From Chromobotia macracanthus (lineage: Eukaryota; Chordata; Actinopteri; Cypriniformes; Botiidae), in assembly GCA_036877525.1 (NCBI GenBank), contig JAZGTH010000007.1, positions 7,067,501 to 7,131,500 on the forward strand: a stretch of DNA of 64,000 bases, in the 5' to 3' direction. Both the position numbers and the translations under genes were made by a program. The notes beneath the pieces were generated by a model, which saw only the letters and a list, made by a program, of their open reading frames with translations, searched no databases and was not told where the DNA came from. Below, piece by piece: positions 1 to 11,643 of this stretch. Position 1 is the first letter of the stretch. Every line of letters begins with the position of its first letter.

Positions 1-17
1 GTTATTTTTTCTACTCC

Positions 18-98
18 TTTTTCTTTTTCTTTCTTTCTTTCTTTCTTTCTTTCTTTATCTTTCTTTCTTTCAACCTCTTTCTTCTTTTCAGCCTCTTT
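18..98. repeat. TTTC microsatellite
   Basis: A run of TTTC units with a few interruptions, grading into CCTCTTTCT units. Confidence 0.9.
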
Positions 99-2808
99 CT
101 GCTTTTCTGCCTACTGTAACCCACTGCAGAGGATCCGTCCATCATTAAAAACTTCAATAAACATTTCATGTACTGGTTTGTGCTTACACAGAATGTTCAG
201 CTTGTGTTGTTTGTTGTGTTGTTTGTAAATGAGTTTGTCATTTGTTTTCACTCTGCACCAAAAACGGCAACCCCAAGTCACGAAGACCTTGTGTCTGGTC
301 TGTGCTGCACTCATGCGGGGATGATGTGTGATAGTAATTTATCACAGGTCTGCAGAAAAAGATACTGATGAGAATCAGACATTCAATTTGTTACAGCTGT
401 ACATAAAGAGAGATTAAGGCTGGTTTTTGAGGACCTCAATCACTTCAGTGACTGTAGAAGCCTGTATGCACTGCAAAGCAGAGGGACATGAATGCTTTTA
501 TTGGGTTTTATTTTTAACAATACAGAGCAGATGTGTGCATGCGAGTGTGGTCATTTCAGAGATAATACTTCACAGAAAGTCCTGTCCTTAAGGAAAACTA
601 TCCTTAATGGAGTGACCACTGGACACTCGATCTATGAGCATACTATGCCACCAAAGCACATGAACACTAAGTTAATAACTACATTGCTGCCAGTCATAGA
701 TGAGTACATCACAGTGTATGTTTTTTATTGGGTCTGTGAACTCAGTGGAATGTTAAACCCATTGAGGTGTGTTTGTGATTGTGTGTGTGAATATGAATGT
801 CCAAATCATTGCTCAAACCGCGCATGCCACCCAGAAATGTCAATCACCCCATTAGCTTTCATGCTTAAAAGGCAAGTAACCATCTATCTTCACACCAGAC
901 TTGCTCTCCAAGACATACATTCCGGATCTCAGCAGTTTACTGACAAGATTAGAAAACAGTCTCAATTTGACAGAGACAAAAGCAAATTTGCTTGAACGGA
1001 AAGTGGCGCCACATAAGGTTTACACAAGTTTTGTTTTATTAAACAAGGCATGAAATCCACTGAAAATCAGCACTATCATATGTCAAATGGAATATAAAAG
1101 CTTTGGCAACACTCATAGGTGCAAACTTGCTGGAAATAGCACTTTTGCATGTGTGTTTTTTACGACAAGCCATTTTACCGCTGTAGAGAATCTTTAGTTA
1201 TGTATACACACTGTGTAAGTGCTTAAGTCATTCATGATAATTGACAAAATTATTTAAAAGAGAGAAACATGAATGAGAAAAAGACACATAAATTACAAAA
1301 TCTCTGTAATATCTTGTTTATTGCTTCTAGACACCTATGAGATTAACCGGATAGGAAATGGAGAAATCCCCTGCTTTTCACATGTTTCTCCTTTAAAAAG
1401 CCCAGTCATCTCACGTGTCTTCTTTTGAGTTCAAGAAAAGGTCTCAACAATATCTTAAACTGGGCTCAGACTGCAAATCTGACCAGTTCGCAGCCAAAAG
1501 TCAGATATTTAAATATGAACTCAAACATTTCTTATGAAATTTACCCAAGACCTAATGTTACATGCTCATTTTACTTGCTTTGCATGACAACAAAATCATC
1601 TCTTGTTACCTCTCCAAACATTTGATGAAAAACATGAAAATTATATATAAATGAAACATAACTGAGAGCTCCATTAAATCTCCTGAGTTTTGAACGAGCA
1701 ATTACTTTGCCTCTGGGGTGGATAAAAGTCAGAAGAAGAGATGGGTACTGTATGAAAGAGTGCCATGTTGATGGGGAAATTACTTTTTCATACGGACCTC
1801 CTATGAGGCGATTTTCACGTGGCCGTCCCATGAGAGCAGGCGATAAAAAATGTTTTTACTCACTTTTAGCTTCACAGGGCTTTATTTATCGAACAGAGAC
1901 TTTTGCAGTGGCAGTTATTACCGTAATCAGAGCAGAACGCAAAACTCTTCCATGCTTTCATTTGTTCTTATTTTTCAGTATGATGTGAAAGGAACTTTAG
2001 GGACAGAAGAATGTCCTACAGATTCTTTGCCAGCTTCTTGTTCAAAGCCCCACTGATACCATCTTTAAAACACACAGCAGAACGAGAGGACATACACAGG
2101 CACTATTGGGTGATCTGATTATTCAAGAATGAAAGCAGAGAAAGGTACAACGCACACCAGTTTCTCTGGGTGCATTTGTGTGAATGCACAATTCTTACTA
2201 GTGTGGTAAAAGCTGCTTCCTACAGACCTGTTTCCTGTTATAAGCTGAAGTCTCCACTACAAAGACTGAAACTAGCAAGGTCCTTAACGAGGAGAATATC
2301 AGCTTTCCTGGCTCTTATGATCTACAGTTCTTAGGTTTCACTTTCAAAGCTCAACTCACTCGCCAGCTTTCCACAACTGCTCTCCCTCGTCCCATCTCAC
2401 GAAGTGAGGGAGAACTGATTGAGACATAAAAACTGAAGCACAAAGACACACACGCACATACTGTGCTCTTCTACAAAGAACTTTATCCTCTGATGAGCTG
2501 TTTATGGTGAGGGATGTCTGGCTGGAAGGATTTTTAGTAATCCTTCTTAGGCAGCACCAAGATACACTGGGTTTTGGTAATACTTTATAGGTAATGAAGC
2601 AGGCAGACCTCAGCTTCTGTCTGTAGGATCTCTCAGGTTATGTAATCAGCGTGGATTTAATGGAACCAGATAGTACACCACACACTATCCACTTTTTATT
2701 GTTTTATTCTAGAACTCAGAATGGAATTCTACACTACAAAGCTTTGTAAATTTGTTTAATTTCTTGAACTGACACATGCTTAATGGGAAAGAATGATACA
2801 GCATTCCT

Positions 2809-2810
<2 letters not shown>

Positions 2811-2841
<31 letters not shown>

Positions 2842-2859
2842 GTGTGTATGTGTGTGTGA
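2811..2859. repeat. CA/TG palindromic microsatellite
   Basis: About 14 CA units run directly into ATATGTGTGTATGTGTGTGTG, so the tract is a self-complementary hairpin. Confidence 0.9.
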
Positions 2860-3728
2860 TCGCCTACAGATGGTTACGCACTTCATACGTATGTGGTACA
2901 CAGCCACTTTCAGTGTGACCACTGCACACCAGATGAGCTGCTTGATGAGTGAAAGGAGAGGAGATTTCTGCTGCAGCCATAGCCTGTGAGTGCTGCTTTC
3001 ATATGTTGTCCAGACTTGTGAGCTGAGTGAGTGCCCACGATGCAGAGGGAGAGCTTATTATTCATCGGTGTGGTATTTATGGGAGGAAGGAACTGGCCTT
3101 GATAGAGAAGCTCTACTTTGCTCCTCTCTACCACACATGCTTATGTTCCTGGAACTTTAACTCTAATTTACTCCAACCTAGAATTTGTAAGATCAACATT
3201 GCTGTCAACAGCATGGGATGCTGGTGTGCTGGTTTCCCTGTCAGGCTTCTCAATTAGATTAACCAGCAGGCCTCTGGTCAACCAATTTCATCAGAAAATC
3301 CATATAAATGGCTGTGTTGGCCCACCACCATAAACCAGCTTGGAAATTCATGTCGATCTGAGCGTTTTTCGGGCTAGGATCTTTCTTCTAGGATCTCTTT
3401 CCCATCCATTCCATGTTAGAACATGACAGAGAGGTTGGATGATCTGAGGTAAACGTGGTGTGCATATTTAGGAAAACACTCAACTGGCTGATAGATATGC
3501 ACACGTGCTAGTATTGCTGGGAATCTGGTACCGATGTAGCAGAGTGCTGTTTAAGTGCATTTACCATTGGATTAAACCAGATTGTGGAAAAACTGGTTAG
3601 TAAATTCATCCCTAAGACAGTTTACAAAATGAAACATGAAAGATTAAGTTCTTTTAAATCATCTTTAATAACCTCTTTTCAACCAGCTTTTCAATCATAT
3701 CCACTGTCATTAGGCAGCTCAAGAGATG

Positions 3729-3803
3729 AGAAGATCAGCTCAGAGGATCAGTTCGGAAAATCAGTTCAGAAAATCAGACCAGACGATCAGTTCAGAAGAT
3801 CTG
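3729..3803. repeat. Degenerate 14-bp minisatellite
   Basis: About five diverged copies of a unit close to GATCAGTTCAGAAA lie in tandem. Confidence 0.6.
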
Positions 3804-6800
3804 TGGGCCTTCAGAGGTGATAACTTCATCACTGCTCATCTCCTTGATCTCTGTCTGAATGTCTTATGGAAAACCCCACAAATGTGTCACGTTGGACAGT
3901 TAAAGTCAACTGCTCCTTTTATCTGTTTTAAGGTCTTCAGATAAAAATGAGAAATGTAATTGTGACTCAGCTCTACATCTGTGTGGCAAATTGGGCAGAG
4001 CAAAAAGGTGCCATGAAACAGATAGACAGCAGCCTGTCAGGAAGATGTGCAGGAGTTGAGATCAATTTACTATTTTTGCATGTCATAGCAGCACACTGAA
4101 GTCATATTATAGTGCAGATTGTATTTAATTTAAAAGTGAAGGCTGTAATGTTTTTGACAAACATTTGCAAAATCACAAAAAAACTGTTTTGATCTTCTGA
4201 ATTGTCCCTTGTCTGTGATTAGTTGGCAAATGTATATATGTAAATACTGTAATATATATTAAATATTAACCATCATATACTGTTTTTGTTTTACTGAAAA
4301 ATGTTTTTTAAAATCCAAAACATTGCAAATTTCACCCCTTAAAATTTAGGATTAAGATATGTGTTTTTCTGTGTATGTTCATGTTGCAGTTTTCATATCT
4401 GCAACCCCCAGATGTCTTTGCACATTCACCCACAAGACACAAGACATGAATATAATAACTTTTGAATGTGATTTCGCAATAACATTTCCCCAGCCATCTA
4501 CCCTATTGCTCTACAAAAGGCTGTCAAACGAACAGGTCAGCATGTAACTTTAAACAGGAAGAAATACCAGCATGACATCTCCATGTTTCTTACTGTCCCC
4601 TGGACACAAGAGAGGGATTTAGAAAGTGATGAAGGGAAATCGGGAAAATTGCACTTGGCATCTCACACTCTGGGTGCTCCAGGGGAGGTGGCCCAGCCCC
4701 GGGCGGTCTCAGCCTTGTCAGGGTGAGGGATCGCAGGGGAAAGGAGACCTGGCAGCCCCATTTCCTCCTAGCCCTGCAAGAGGCCCTAATTAGCACTGCC
4801 CCCCCCCCCTTCAGAATATTGTGCTCCTCAGCACTCCACTATCACATCTTTATGTTCTTTATGTCTTTATCTTGTGACATTGGTATGGAAAACTTTCAGA
4901 GAAGGTGTTGAGGACACAACAGAAAGAAATATTATTACCAGATAAGGAATGAAAATGATATAAGTTTGATGTGACATCAAGCAACAAATACTCACACATT
5001 GCCTGACTATTTGGATAAAAAGCATATGGTCTAGTCTGCATTTCAGCTTATTCTGGACAAGAACTGCTGTCTGACATCTGACTGACATGTGAATAAACCA
5101 GCCATTTTTTATTCATTTGGCACTACAGTCTCTATAGCAACAGTTTGGTAGAGAAAATGTCAGAAAAACTATCATAAAATGTGCAGAAACTGATTATCTT
5201 TCACAAAGCGTATGATTAATTTTGCCTTTGTGCCATCAAAAGAAAGATGTTTGTTTTAATGATTGTACTGTGCACATGGCTTTACACACTAGCTGAGAAA
5301 GAGCAGACAGTTGTATCCTGTCTACACTCATCCATCATTCTCTTATCTCTCCTCAACAATCTCTGTAGTGTGTCAGCATGCCTATGGCATCGCTGGACTC
5401 TCTCTGTGAATTTCTGATCACCTGGTCCTTATTGGTTCAGATATATGTGTACTGGCATTTTCCCCTCATGTCTTCCACTCTGTCAAATCAGGCTAAAGTC
5501 CATTTGGAGTTTGTATTTGTATATTAAGTTTTACTTACTGTGGGAAAGACTGATGTAATATGATTATGTGCCAAAGTATTGTTTGAGCCATTCAGATTCA
5601 AGCACTGAAGCATAATAAAAAGGCACTGGACTGGCAGAAAGTTTCTTGCTAAATGTAAAGTGACTTTGTAATATGACAGACCCTTCTCAGCAGCTGTTGG
5701 ACATCAAGGATGTTAGCCGTGGAAGCAGTGGTTTGATCTGATCCCAAAGAGCCATGCAAGAGACTGCTTTTCTCCTTGCATAAGCAGAAAACTTTAATAT
5801 GGAATAAATATAGACTCAAATCAGCCTCTCCTCTTACATAAAACATTTGAACACTTTCACATTCATATTCCTACAACAATAAAAAGGATTCCGTCACTGA
5901 TCTAAAAAACGGTCCATTAGGAAGATCTGTGCGGTCTGCTCTGACACACACAGACACACACACGTTTACTTATCTAAATGGGGAAATTCAATAGACTTCT
6001 CTATTGTTTTATACACACTTTATAAACTGGACATTTGGGTGTTTCTGTCCTGTGTCACATTTTTAGCTTCTGTCCAATACTTTCTGTCACATTTGGATTC
6101 GCAATGGGTGCATTAGGTTTATCTGCATGGAGATGGAGAATCTATTATTTTTAACACTGAAGAGAGTTTCAGAATCTTAATGGAAAAACAGTTTGAAGGA
6201 CTCAGTCTCAGGGCCGTTGTCAGTCTGTGGGCCAATCATTACTCCAACACATGTACTTCCTGTTTTATCAAGTTATCCACAGATGTAACAAAAAGCAGGG
6301 TTTTTTAAACTCAGTAGTGCAGGCAGGGTTCAGGCAGGTGTAGGAAATGAGCTAGATAACATCAGTTACTGTGGAAGATAGATGTTGCATTTTGGCACAA
6401 CACAACAACAGCTAAAGTTTAATCCCATGTTTGTGCAACAAGTGACTCACACAAGACTCTCTGTGCCACGACTGTAAGTTTGATGGAGTAAAGTCTGCTT
6501 TGAAAGTCCCCTTTGAATTATTTTCTGGCACCCCATCTCCCTTCAAACTAGATTTTTCAAATATGATAAATACTTTGGCCAGATCCCACCCCTCGGTGCG
6601 CTCTCACAGCGAAACGCTCACCCAAAAAGTCTGGATTCAATTTCTGAAAAAATGGAAAGCTTGTGAAAAAAATGGGGCTAAAAGTCTTGCCTTGTAAATC
6701 CATTATTGTTCAGGATGTACTCCAAATCCAGCTTTAATAGATGTGTTTGTTTAGGATATACTCTCAATCCGCCACTACATAATCCCATTCACGGACTAGG

Positions 6801-6840
6801 GTTTAGCAGTACAAATAAATATGGTAATGGATCCCCCACA

Positions 6841-7210
6841 TATCGGTAGAGGCGCAGTTACGGCACCCGGGCTCAATGTTTTCCAGATGGCATCGATAGA
6901 TCACATTATTTACATGCTGAGTAGTCGGTGTCCACGGCAACGCTGGCCACTTTTTGCGCACTTTTTGCGCACGTACTGTTTTCTGCCTTGCGGGTCCTGA
7001 TTGCTCAGGAATGAAGATCGTTTTCATCAGAGTACTGATGCACAGATGTAGTGCTGCATAAATGCATCTTCTCTGCATCCTCTATGACATCCGATACCCT
7101 CATTCAGCGCACATTACAGACTAATCATCTCTATCGTTTCCATTAGCGCAGTGCGCTGCGGTCGAGATGGGCTTCGTTACGCGTCATCTCTCTCTGTACT
7201 CTTACGGTTT
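6841..7210. promoter_or_regulatory. CpG-dense island of unknown role
   Basis: This stretch has a marked local density of CpG dinucleotides (roughly 20 by eye) in otherwise CpG-poor, AT-rich DNA. It includes a tandem duplicated 11-mer ACTTTTTGCGC at 6949-6970 and the hairpin-forming AGCGCA-G-TGCGCT at 7145-7157. It lies 7.2 kb before wars2. A 91-codon minus-strand open frame (6803-7078) has no recognisable domain. It may be an unmethylated island, an orphan promoter or the first exon of an unseen transcript. Confidence 0.35.
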
Positions 7211-10148
7211 GTTAACTTACTGAATGATTGTAATAGTTCATCATCTTGCTCTGTTCAACCACCGATAAAAACATTATTTGAGCCACTTTAGTGTCTGTCC
7301 ACTAGAGGGTAACCTATGCTCACAGAACTGACCCACGACCTCTGGGTTGGGATGATGACCGTGTTCGTGCCCGTCGTGTCCCGTTCAGGCTTATTTTTTT
7401 ATGTGTTTTTATTTGTATGGTGGTTAAGCACTAACAAGAAAACAAATTGGTTCAGGGTGGTGAGGATTGTGTTTTAATGTTTATAATGTATTACGTTTTC
7501 TCCTATGACACTCAGATGAAAGGGTTAAACAGTGCGAACCCTGAAATTGTCTTTGGTAATAATCTCAGTAGCTAAAATAAGGGGTTAACAAAGTTGCATT
7601 CACATTTTTCTGACAGTGGTATCTGTTTTCCCAATGTAACCACCTGGGTAACTGACCTTCCAAGTCAACTTCCAACTCCAGATTAATTTTCCAACTTTAC
7701 GAAGCTCTGTGTACTTTATCTTTTACGCGTCCCTAGACAGATTTAAGGCCGAGCTTTAGCAGGTAACGCAACACAACAATATTATATATACCATTATTTT
7801 CTTTGGCTTTCTTTCTTAATCTGTTTAGTGTATCTTATTTTATTTTTAAAATAACTTACTATCGCTAAATGTATACGTTTAAAAATAGATTCGCTTAAAT
7901 GAGGAGTACAAAAGTCACACTTTGTTCCGAAGTGCATCTTTAAAAGTCCATGTTTGTTTAACATTTGAAACCAATAATTAATAAACAGATGATTAAAATG
8001 CATGTATTAAATTATTATAAAGAAGTTTTATATTTGATCATTAAAAGACTATAACGAATTTGTCATATTTATTTCTTAAATAAAGTGTGTATTTGTATTT
8101 GTTTTGAACAGCACTAGTTGCGTGTTGAAGATTTTAGGATGATATTTGAGTATTTATATCCCTGTAGCAATACTCACCCAGTGTTAGCCTTAGTATTTAA
8201 CTCTGTAAGCCCAAACTGAATTGAACCTTCCAAAGCAAATTATTTAGAATTATTTTACTTTGCTTATTGCTCTTCAGCATTGGGATGTTTTCAGGAAACA
8301 GCAAATGTGTCAGTAAGTTTGACTTTAAACATGCTATATATGCTGCTAAGCCCACAGTAGCATACACTTTAATTTTGTTCTGTAACACTTATTTAACAAA
8401 ATACTTATTTAATACAGAAAAAAAACAGCCTGGAATCTTATGTATAAATTGAATATGATTTCATTAAAACAAAAATGGTACAGAAGTATTACCCTCATAT
8501 TTTGTAATTTATGACCTGATCTGTCAGAAACAGCTGGATCTGGGCACAAGCTGCCATGATCCTTAAATTAAAATTTAAAACCAGCTGTAAAATATAAAAT
8601 AGTTGTTTGGAAATTTAAATTCATTTTTTATGTTTTCAGGTTTATAGCATTAAATGTTGTCGGCCATAGATAGCCTGCTGACTAACACACTGTAGGTCTT
8701 TGTACCCTGCAATCTGTAATTTGCTATATTATTTTCATAGAATAGTTCAAATAATACAAAGCATATTCTATATATTACATGGTTGTGCTTTTTTGTTTTT
8801 TAGAAAACAGAAATGTAGTAATGTCTTTTCAATTCATGCCACAAACTACTGAAGTATTTCAAATTAAATATTACATACAAGAATTGGGTCTGTCATAAAC
8901 ATATACACATACATATTCATTTTCAAAATATAAAAATACCTCTATTGCTTAAATAAAGAAAAGGTTTACATATATTTTAATTTTAAAGACAAACACCTCA
9001 TATGCAATTTTTGACATGAGGAAACAGGGTATTAATATTTACATCCTCTATATACTGTAAACCAAAGTTATTGTCTCAGAATATTTTTAAATAATTTCTA
9101 ATAATTCTAACATTATCATCTCTTTAAATAGTAAATGAATTGTTAACAGAATTTTACAGAAATTGTGCTGCTGTATTTGTCCTTTTGCTCTTCAAATGCT
9201 TAATTAAAAACTTATCCAAATGTTTATGGTTTCTTTTAAATTAGTGTTAATGTTTGGACAGCCATATTTAGGATATGAAAAGAGATTCCAGCTGTAGTGG
9301 GTATACAACTAGCCTTCGCCCCACTTAGTTATTCAGGAAAACAGCTGTAAACCAACAGGCCGTAAACCAGCCAACAGATCCTGTTTTTCTCAAAGCCACA
9401 TATTGTACACTTTAATTCAGTTTTCTAATTACATGTAAATGCTCAAAGTAGTTTTTGTTGTCGCCTGTGTGCATCGCTGAAACCGCCAAGTTTCATGAGT
9501 CAAGCTAGTAGAATGACATTCTACAGACACAGAAAATAGTAGCTATCAAGACAACATGGACCTCATATATTCATCTGACTGAGACCAGTGTTTGCGACTT
9601 TACCAACCCATACAAGACTGATGCTGCTGTTCTGGGCTCAGTGATTTTATAATTCTTGCATTTAATCTTGCAGACATTTCCAGTATATCTTGAATGACAA
9701 TAGCCTTAGCAGCAAACATAATAAGTGTTGTGTAAAGATCTTGAATTAAACTGCAGTAGCTTGTATACATGTCTCACCATAGGGTGAAGAAAGTCTAATA
9801 TTTGATTGATTCAGGGTTTATACATATATAAACTACACTATTAACTTTTAATACTCTTCTAATGTAGACCCTACTGTAACCTTTAAATGTCTCTGCATCC
9901 TCTTCTGTGGGATATCGGATGGGTCTGGCTCTCTTCAGATCTTTCCACAGCTTAACAACAGCAGCCTTGTGTTTCCCATGGAGAATGTGAAGAGATTACA
10001 CTGAAATAAGATGCAAAGTGAAATTACAGGGTTTGCTGCAGAAGGAGGAGGAGGTTCCAGGCCTGTGACTTCACTGTAAAGCGATACTCATTACACACTC
10101 TGAAGAGCAGCGTGCTGACAGCAGCAGGGCCCAAGAGCACATATACAG

Positions 10149-10251
10149 TACACACACACACACACACACATGTTGATCTGCATACTACATAATGCATGGA
10201 ACAGTGTTTGTGTGTGTGTGTATGTGTATGTGTGGAGAGAGAGATAGAGAA
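10149..10251. repeat. CA and TG microsatellites in inverted arrangement
   Basis: A CA run at about 10150-10170 is followed 36 bp later by a TG run, then GA repeats. Confidence 0.85.
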
Positions 10252-10580
10252 AATAACTTCCAAAGAGTGGGCACGTTTGCAACGATGCGCATGATGAAAC
10301 TAGGCTATGAGTCTGGCAGCTTTATCTGGTTATAATCACAGTGCTGCTCCGATGTTACGGTCTGTCTCTCTCTCTCACTCCACAACATCAGCATCTGTAA
10401 TGACAGCTGTAGATCCTTCTCACTTAAGCATACGGTGCATGGATAAACACCTTTCTCGTCTTATTAAATATCACAGTGACTATCTTTTCCTCATGCTATT
10501 CTATTGTGTTCTGTTCTGTAGAACAGAATAGAATAGTTGAATAGCTAAGAAGACAAAAGGAAGGGGGCATTTATTTATTT

Positions 10581-10599
10581 AAGAAAGAAAGAAAGAAAG
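10581..10599. repeat. AAGA microsatellite
   Basis: Short uninterrupted AAGA units. Confidence 0.8.
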
Positions 10600-11493
10600 T
10601 GTCCTCTTTGTCTATAAAGAAAACAAAGCATAATCTGAAAGAGTAAGATGGCCTTGTCCTTTTACAAAGCATTTGGAGAGGATGTTGGGGTGAAATTTCC
10701 ATTTAAATGAGCAATTACTGCTTTTTTCCTTGAAAGGAAGGAGATCATACTAATAATGTCCATTCTTTTGTAGCCAGTTTTTTGTGGTCAAATTAAGAAA
10801 AGTCTCATTTTTCCGGTATCAATGCTCTGATACACCACATCATTATAGATTCAGAGAGCTGGATCTCATTACTTCCATTAATAGCATACAGTCATCGTAC
10901 CTTTAGAATAATAATGAAAACATTCAAAAGTAAAAAGAGCAAAGAAAAAAATTATAAATGCAGCTTGTCAAGTCCTCTTTTATTTATTGCATGTGACACC
11001 TAATCAAAAGCATGCAATTTCCATTCTTTCCAGTCTTCATCATGGGCTCCACATAGCAAAAATCACATTTCTAATGAGTATCTTTGTCTTTCATTCAGTT
11101 AAACAAGAAACACTTTAAAATAAAGATAAGTTAAGATAGACTTGATAGACAAGTATATATCAAAATATATATTTTTTGGCACTGATATTATACTGGTAGA
11201 TATTTCTTGTTTATATCATTGCCACACAAAACACAACTATGAAAAATATATTCTTTGATAAAATCTTTGCTTAACAGTTCATTTTTTCTGATTAGAAAGA
11301 TAAAGACACTAATTTTATTCATTATTATTTTCACCCAATATATTCTGAAGTGTTCAACTTTTTAAGATGCAGACAGTGAATGTTAGAACCCCTTTAATAC
11401 CAATAATCTTGATATGTCCAATATTATTCCCCTAAATGTAAAAATTGTCAAATGCTTTTATTCATTGTCTTCTCTGTCAGATGTATTCAGTTG

Positions 11494-11643
11494 TATATTT
11501 ACATTTACACTTTTATCCAAAGCAACTTACAGGATATTTACATGGTACACATTTATTATCAATATATGTGTGTTCCCTGGTAATTGAACCCACAGCCTCT
11601 GTGCTGCTAACACAATGCTCTACCAATTGAGCTTCAGGAACAC
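11494..11643 (-). mobile_element. tRNA-derived SINE
   Basis: Read on the minus strand, it starts GTGTTCCTGAAGCTCAATTG (box A region). It has a stem-loop with loop TTAGCAG carrying an AGC anticodon, suggesting a tRNA-Ala ancestor, and a box B-like GGTTCAATTACC. The tail TAAGTTGCTTTGGATAAAAG followed by AAATGTAAAT is the common 3' tail of fish LINE-mobilised SINEs. The same family recurs at 50845 and 52141. Confidence 0.85.

Larger units (their letters stand above)
1..6840. other. Non-coding DNA upstream of wars2
   Basis: I see no supportable gene. Open frames of up to 167 codons (492-995) show no domain, no coherent splice structure and ordinary intergenic composition. The stretch holds a TTTC microsatellite at its left end, a CA/TG palindromic microsatellite at 2811, a 14-bp minisatellite at 3729, an 11-C run at 4799-4809 and one GC-richer unique block at about 4655-4800. 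Confidence 0.6.

Noticed and set aside
492..995. 167-codon + strand open frame as a gene
   Set aside because: Cys-rich, incoherent peptide from TG-rich sequence, no domain, composition like the surrounding intergenic DNA.
2811..10251. CRISPR-like or other structured arrays at the CA/TG tracts
   Set aside because: Plain dinucleotide microsatellites; no spacer-repeat organisation, and the DNA is vertebrate.
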